Origin: Planctomycetia bacterium
Lineage (GTDB): Bacteria; Planctomycetota; Planctomycetia; Gemmatales; Gemmataceae
Length of the DNA: 10,460 nucleotides
Reading direction: 5' to 3'
NCBI GenBank assembly: GCA_005773755.1
Contig: SXHE01000448.1
Coordinates: forward strand, 1-10,460
Shown: in pieces, positions 6,016 to 10,460 of the stretch
Layout of the letters: every line of letters starts with the position of its first letter
Numbering within the stretch: the stretch's first letter is position 1
Position numbers and translations under genes: made by a program
The notes under the pieces: model-generated
The model's database searches: none
What the model was told of the DNA's origin: nothing
What the model saw: the letters and a program-made list of their open reading frames with translations, nothing else

Positions 6016-9000
6016 ATGACACCTCTCCTGCTCCTCGCGCTGGCCGCGCCGCCCGCGGAACCGAAGATCGATTTCAACCGCGGCGTGCGGCCGATCCTCG
6101 CCGACCACTGTTTCCAGTGCCACGGCCCGGACGAGGCCAAACGGAAGGGGAAACTGCGCCTCGACCTCGACCCCAGCGCGCTCAAGCGCGATCCGGTCGT
6201 CGTGCCGGGCAAGCCGCACGAGAGCGAACTGGTGCGGCGGGTGGCGTCTGGCGATATGGACAAAATGCCACCACCGAAGTTTGGGCGACAGTTGACCGAA
6301 AAGCAAATCGAAATCTTGAAATTGTGGGTAGCTCAGGGCGGAAAGTGGGAGAAACACTGGGCACTCGTGCCGCCCGTGCGCCCGGCGTTCCCGAAGCACG
6401 AACTGAGCTACGTGAACCCCATCGATTCGTTCATCGCTCCGCGACTGCACAAAGAAGGCTTGAAGCCGGCGCTGCTCGCCGACCGCGCGACCATCATCCG
6501 GCGTATGACCTTCGACCTGACCGGGCTGCCGCCCACACCGGCGGAGGTCGATGCGTTCGTGAAGGACCGCGGCACCGACGCCGTCGAGCGGCTGGCGGAT
6601 CGGCTACTGGCGTCGCCGCGCTACGGCGAGCGAATGGCGTGGAAGTGGCTCGAAGCCGCGCGCTACGCCGACACCAACGGCTACCAAACCGACGCCGAGC
6701 GCGACATGTGGCGCTGGCGCGACTGGGTGATCGAAGCGTACAACCGCAACCTGCCGTTCGATCAGTTCACCATCGAACAGCTCGCGGGCGACATGCTCCC
6801 GAACGCGACGCTCGACCAGCGCATCGCCACCGGGTTCAACCGCAACCACCGCGGCAACTCCGAGGGCGGGATCGTGCCCGAAGAGTATGCCGTCGAGTAC
6901 GTCGTGGACCGCGTGGACACCACCGCGACCGTGTGGATGGGCCTCACGGTCGGCTGCGCGCGTTGCCACGACCACAAATTCGATCCGATCTCGCAGCGCG
7001 AGTTCTACCAGCTCTACGCCTACTTCAACAACGTACCGGAGAAGGGCCGGGCGGTGAAGTTCGGCAACTCGCCGCCATATATCAAAGCACCGACGCTCGC
7101 CCAGCAGAAGCAGCTCGCGGACCTCGACGCGAAGCTGAAGGACGCAGAAGCCGCGTGGGTGAAACTGCAACCGAAGGTCGATGAGGCGCAGGCCACTTGG
7201 GAGCGCACCGCGAAGCTCGCGGAGGTGATCGACATGCTCGCGGTACGGAACCACCACTTCCGTCGCGACCTCGACCCGCGCAGCACGCCGCCGGTGTATC
7301 CCGGCAAGCCGCAGTACCGGGCGGGCCGCGGCGAGTTTCAGGCGCTCGTTCTCGACGGCCGGCAGTACGTTGAAGCCAACGGCACCGCGAACTTCGGCTA
7401 CGACTCGCGGTTCTCGTTCGCGCTCTGGATCAAGCCGGAGAAGCTGAGCGGCGCGAGTCTCTCGAAGGGGCCGGACGAACCGCAGGCCGAGGGGTACTCG
7501 GTCGAACTGATCGACGGCAAGGTGCGGGTCGCGCTCACCAAGCGCTGGCTCGACGACGCGCTCCGCGTCGAGACGCCGGTCGCAGTTAAGCGCAACGAGT
7601 GGCAGCACCTCGTCATCACCTACGACGGCTCGCGCGCCGCGGCCGGGGTGAAGGTGTACGTCAACGGCGAAGCCCAGAAGACCGCGATCTTGCTCGACGA
7701 ACTCAACCAAGACTTCGCCACCAAGGAACCGCTGCGGCTCGGCACCGCGACCGGCAAGGACGCGCGCTTTGAAGGGCAAATGTCCGAGTTCCTGACGTAC
7801 ACCCGCGCGCTGAGCGCGGACGAGGCCGCGCTCGCGGCGGTGCCCGCGGGCGTGCCGGACATCTTCAAGCGCCGCGACACGCGCTCGCCCGCCGAAGCCG
7901 CGAAGCTGCGCGCGTACTTCCACGACGTGACCGCCCCCGCGGACATCCGCGTTCAGTTGAACGCGCTACGCAAACTGCGCGACGACCGCGCGAAGCTGTG
8001 GGACAGCGTGCCAACCGTGATGGTGATGGAGGAGCTGCCGAAGCCGCGCGAGGCCTTTGTTTTGCTCCGCGGCGAGTACGACAAGAAGGGCACGAAGGTT
8101 TTACCCGCAGTGCCGACCGCGCTCGGTGGCGGCGCGCCGAGTAACCGCCTGGAGCTCGCGAAGTGGCTCGTGAGCAAAGAGAACCCGCTCACGGCCCGCG
8201 TCGCGGTGAACCGCATGTGGCAACTTCACTTCGGCAAGGGGCTGGTGCCGACGAGCGAAGACTTCGGCACACAGGGCGAGTACCCGACGCACCCGGAGTT
8301 GCTCGATTGGCTCGCGGTGGAGTTCATGAAGGACTGGGACGTGAAGCGGATGCACAAGCTCATCGTCACCAGCTCCACGTACCTGCGCTCGTCGCAGGTC
8401 ACGAAGGAGCCGCTGGAACGCGACCCGGACAACAAGCTGTTCGCGCGCGGCCCGAGGTTGCGGCTGTCCGCGGAGATGATTCGCGATCAGGCGCTGTTCG
8501 CCTCCGGTCTCTTGGTCGAGAAGCAGGGCGGGCCGAGTGTGAAGCCGTACCAGCCCGCGGGCCTGTGGAGTGAACTGACGGGGGCCGGCGACTACGTGCA
8601 GGACCGCGGCGCGAACCTGTACCGGCGCAGCCTCTACACCTACTGGAAGCGCACCGTGCCGCCGCCGACGCTGGGCGTGTTCGACACATCTACGCGCGAA
8701 ACGTGCTGGGTCCGCGAGACCCGCACGAACACGCCCCTGCACGCCCTGACGCTGCTCAACGACGTGACCTTCGTGGAAGCGGCGCGAGTCCTTGCACAGC
8801 GCGTGATGGCGGACGAGAAGACGCCCGCGAAACGCCTCGCGCTGGCGTTCAAATCGCTCACCGCACGCGAGCCGACCGCGGCCGAGGCGAAGGTGCTTCT
8901 GGCCGCGTTCGAGCGCCAGCTCGCGGCGTACCAGAAGAACCCCGACGCCGCGGCGAAACTGCTCCGCGTCGGCGAATCGCGGTTGCCGCTGTTCCCGAAG

Positions 9001-9081
9001 CTCGACCCCGCCGAACTCGCCGCTTACGCGCAGGTGTGCGCGCTGGTGATGAACCTCGACGAAGCGGTGACGAAGGAGTAA
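6016..9081 (+). CDS. Planctomycete cytochrome c / DUF1549 / LamG-like / DUF1553 protein
   Basis: This 1,021-residue exported protein probably carries haem; its substrate is unknown. The signal peptide is very short (MTPLLLLALAAPPA) with no basic N-terminal residue. An in-frame stop lies one codon upstream (TAA 6010-6012), so no earlier start exists. Domains in order: PSCyt1 cytochrome with C32-F-Q-C35-H36 and Met84 in MPP; DUF1549 from about 134, ending with C314-A-R-C317-H318-D-H; a probable coiled coil at 358-400; a LamG/concanavalin-like domain at about 436-600 (FSFALWIKPEKL; WQHLVITYDGS; VKVYVNGE); a helical linker; and DUF1553 from about 708 (SNRLELAKWLVSKENPLTARVAVN and PELLDWLAVEF). 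The lectin-like domain suggests binding to a glycan or to a partner. The ribosome site AAGGGA (6001-6006) lies within the end of the upstream gene, so translation is probably coupled to it. It pairs with the DUF1501 protein at 9135. Its size is typical for the long form of this family. Confidence 0.94.
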   Translation: MTPLLLLALAAPPAEPKIDFNRGVRPILADHCFQCHGPDEAKRKGKLRLDLDPSALKRDPVVVPGKPHESELVRRVASGDMDKMPPPKFGRQLTEKQIEILKLWVAQGGKWEKHWALVPPVRPAFPKHELSYVNPIDSFIAPRLHKEGLKPALLADRATIIRRMTFDLTGLPPTPAEVDAFVKDRGTDAVERLADRLLASPRYGERMAWKWLEAARYADTNGYQTDAERDMWRWRDWVIEAYNRNLPFDQFTIEQLAGDMLPNATLDQRIATGFNRNHRGNSEGGIVPEEYAVEYVVDRVDTTATVWMGLTVGCARCHDHKFDPISQREFYQLYAYFNNVPEKGRAVKFGNSPPYIKAPTLAQQKQLADLDAKLKDAEAAWVKLQPKVDEAQATWERTAKLAEVIDMLAVRNHHFRRDLDPRSTPPVYPGKPQYRAGRGEFQALVLDGRQYVEANGTANFGYDSRFSFALWIKPEKLSGASLSKGPDEPQAEGYSVELIDGKVRVALTKRWLDDALRVETPVAVKRNEWQHLVITYDGSRAAAGVKVYVNGEAQKTAILLDELNQDFATKEPLRLGTATGKDARFEGQMSEFLTYTRALSADEAALAAVPAGVPDIFKRRDTRSPAEAAKLRAYFHDVTAPADIRVQLNALRKLRDDRAKLWDSVPTVMVMEELPKPREAFVLLRGEYDKKGTKVLPAVPTALGGGAPSNRLELAKWLVSKENPLTARVAVNRMWQLHFGKGLVPTSEDFGTQGEYPTHPELLDWLAVEFMKDWDVKRMHKLIVTSSTYLRSSQVTKEPLERDPDNKLFARGPRLRLSAEMIRDQALFASGLLVEKQGGPSVKPYQPAGLWSELTGAGDYVQDRGANLYRRSLYTYWKRTVPPPTLGVFDTSTRETCWVRETRTNTPLHALTLLNDVTFVEAARVLAQRVMADEKTPAKRLALAFKSLTAREPTAAEAKVLLAAFERQLAAYQKNPDAAAKLLRVGESRLPLFPKLDPAELAAYAQVCALVMNLDEAVTKE

Positions 9082-9089
9082 CGGTGCGA

Positions 9090-9104
9090 CGTCCCTTCGG
9101 GACG
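9090..9104 (+). other. Intercistronic hairpin (perfect 6-bp stem, TTC loop)
   Basis: CGTCCC (9090-9095) and GGGACG (9099-9104) are exact reverse complements around a 3-nt loop, in the 53-nt gap between the cytochrome and the second DUF1501 gene. No T-run follows, so a classical intrinsic terminator is unlikely. It could be an mRNA-stabilising or processing element that uncouples the two genes, or one copy of a dispersed palindromic repeat. No second copy was noticed in this window. Confidence 0.5.
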
Positions 9105-9134
9105 AACGCTAAACGACACAAGCAAGAGACGACC

Positions 9135-10460
9135 ATGCACCCCGTCCTCGAAACTCTGCAACTCCAGTCGCGCCGCGCGTTTCTCTCTAGCGCGGTTGGC
9201 AGCGCGGCGCTCGCGACCTTGCTTGGCGAGAGCGCGCACGCGGCCGAGGCGAAGCCGGCGGCGAAGGCCAAGCGGATCATCTACCTGTTTCAATCGGGCG
9301 GGCCGTCGCACCTCGACCTGTTCGACCACAAGCCGGAACTCGCGAAGCGGTTCGCGGAGAACTTGCCGGATTCCGTGCGCAAGGGCCAGCGGCTCACTGG
9401 CATGACCGCGACCCAGGACACGTTCCCCGTCGCGCCGAGCAAGTACAAGTTCGCGCAGCACGGTAAGAACGGGGCGTGGGTCAGCGAGTTGCTGCCGCAC
9501 ACCGCGGGCGTCGCGGACCACCTGTGCTTCATCAAGTCGCTTCACACCGAAGCCATCAACCACGACCCGGCGATCACCTTCTGCCAGACCGGGGCGCAGC
9601 TCGCGGGACGACCGAGCTTCGGCTCGTGGGTCAGCTACGGCCTGAGCAGCGAGAACACAGACCTGCCGGCGTTCGTCGTGCTCGTCTCGCAGGGCAGCGG
9701 CAACCCCACCGACCAGCCGCTCTATGATCGGCTCTGGGGCAGCGGGTTCCTGCCGTCGCGGTTCCAGGGCGTGAAGTTCCGGTCGCAGGGCGACCCGGTG
9801 TTGTTCCTCTCCAACCCCGATGGCGTGAGCGCCGACGACCGGCGCAAGCTACTCAACGATCTCGCGAAACTGAACGCGATGAAGCAGGCCGCGACCGGCG
9901 ACCCGGAGATCGCCACGCGCACGGCACAATACGAGATGGCCTTTCGGATGCAGAAGAGCGTGCCCGAACTGACGGACCTAAATGACGAGCCGAAATCGAC
10001 GTTCAAGCTGTACGGCGACGACGCGAAGAAGCCCGGCACGTTCGCCGCGAACTGCCTGCTCGCGCGGCGCATGATCGAGCGCGACGTACGCTTCGTGCAG
10101 CTTTACCACCGCGGCTGGGACCAGCACGTTAACCTGCCGAAGCAGATCGAGGCCCAGTGCAAGGACACCGACCGCGCCTCCGCGGCGCTGGTCACGGACC
10201 TGCGCCAGCGGGGGCTGCTCGACGACACACTCGTGGTGTGGGGCGGCGAGTTCGGCCGCACGGTGTACAGTCAGGGGAAGCTGACGAAGGACAACTACGG
10301 CCGCGACCACCACCCGCGCTGCTTCACGGTCTGGCTGGCCGGCGGCGGGATCAAGCCGGGCACGAGTTTCGGCGAGACCGACGACTACGGCTACAACGTC
10401 GCGAAGAACCCCGTGGACGTCCACGACCTGAATGCCACGCTGCTGCACTGCCTCGGCATC
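9135..10460 (+). CDS. Tat-exported DUF1501 protein, canonical form (C-terminus beyond right edge)
   Basis: This is an open frame of 442 codons running off the right edge. The family is usually about 470-490 residues, so only a short C-terminal tail is missing. Residues 11-36 form a Tat signal: QSRRAFL with Arg13-Arg14, a hydrophobic stretch, and AHA before likely cleavage at 36/37. All the usual DUF1501 landmarks are intact: SGGPSHLDLFD (54-64), GWDQH (327-331), GGEFGRT (370-376), GRDHHP (389-394), AGGGIK (402-407), ETDDYG (414-419) and HDLNAT (430-435). Membership of the alkaline phosphatase/sulfatase-like fold suggests a metal-dependent hydrolase acting outside the cytoplasmic membrane, but no substrate is known. 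The ribosome site is weak (AGAGA, 9125-9129). It follows the cytochrome gene at 6016-9081 with a hairpin between them, and is probably its functional partner. The start is supported by the position of the Tat motif. Confidence 0.93.
   Translation, partial: MHPVLETLQLQSRRAFLSSAVGSAALATLLGESAHAAEAKPAAKAKRIIYLFQSGGPSHLDLFDHKPELAKRFAENLPDSVRKGQRLTGMTATQDTFPVAPSKYKFAQHGKNGAWVSELLPHTAGVADHLCFIKSLHTEAINHDPAITFCQTGAQLAGRPSFGSWVSYGLSSENTDLPAFVVLVSQGSGNPTDQPLYDRLWGSGFLPSRFQGVKFRSQGDPVLFLSNPDGVSADDRRKLLNDLAKLNAMKQAATGDPEIATRTAQYEMAFRMQKSVPELTDLNDEPKSTFKLYGDDAKKPGTFAANCLLARRMIERDVRFVQLYHRGWDQHVNLPKQIEAQCKDTDRASAALVTDLRQRGLLDDTLVVWGGEFGRTVYSQGKLTKDNYGRDHHPRCFTVWLAGGGIKPGTSFGETDDYGYNVAKNPVDVHDLNATLLHCLGI

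Noticed and set aside
5514..7184. 556-residue plus-strand open frame spanning the DUF1501/cytochrome junction
   Set aside because: It is a second-frame shadow of two well-supported genes, with an Arg/Ala/Pro-biased product and no motifs.
6604..7923. 439-residue antisense open frame within the long cytochrome gene
   Set aside because: Antisense frames stay open by third-position GC bias; its Val/Arg/Leu-rich product has no recognisable domain.
9090..9110. Rho-independent terminator ending the cluster after the long cytochrome gene
   Set aside because: The hairpin is not followed by a T-run and the next gene is a typical partner on the same strand, so termination there is not supported.
2221..10460. 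Recent tandem duplication of a cytochrome/DUF1501 pair
   Set aside because: The two copies differ in length, domain content and key motifs, and I saw no long nucleotide repeats between them.

Overview
The window is about 65% GC, with strong G/C preference at third codon positions. It carries protein families that are hugely expanded in Planctomycetota: planctomycete cytochromes with DUF1549/DUF1553, and Tat-exported DUF1501 proteins. The style fits a large-genome planctomycete, plausibly Gemmataceae. That placement is inferred from family content and composition only; there is no rRNA or other marker here. I see no tRNA, rRNA, CRISPR array or transposase.

Layout. Positions 1-2026 (minus strand) hold the N-terminal 675 codons of a large DUF4011-type superfamily 1 helicase that runs off the left edge. 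A 194-nt divergent intergenic region (2027-2220) separates it from a rightward cluster of five genes that fills the rest of the window. These are: (i) 2221-4134, a compact c-type cytochrome/DUF1549/DUF1553 protein; (ii) 4140-4538, a small cytoplasmic-looking protein of unknown function with clearly lower GC; (iii) 4579-6012, a Tat-exported DUF1501 protein with diverged motifs; (iv) 6016-9081, a larger cytochrome/DUF1549/LamG-like/DUF1553 protein; (v) 9135-10460, a canonical Tat-exported DUF1501 protein cut by the right edge. Gene gaps are 5, 40, 3 and 53 nt, so one operon is likely. The last gap contains a perfect 6-bp hairpin.

How the genes may work together. The cluster is two successive modules, each pairing a Sec-exported, probably haem-binding protein with a Tat-exported member of the alkaline phosphatase/sulfatase-like fold. 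Both partners of each module should end up outside the cytoplasmic membrane. The substrate is unknown. The LamG-like domain of gene (iv) hints at carbohydrate or surface binding. The two modules differ consistently in key motifs: module 1 has CHDS and GGMGAPD, module 2 has CHDH and GGPSHLD. They therefore look like two old, distinct subfamilies placed side by side, not a recent tandem duplication. The small gene (ii) interrupts module 1 and is the least explained part of the window. The helicase on the left is transcribed away from the cluster and is probably functionally separate.
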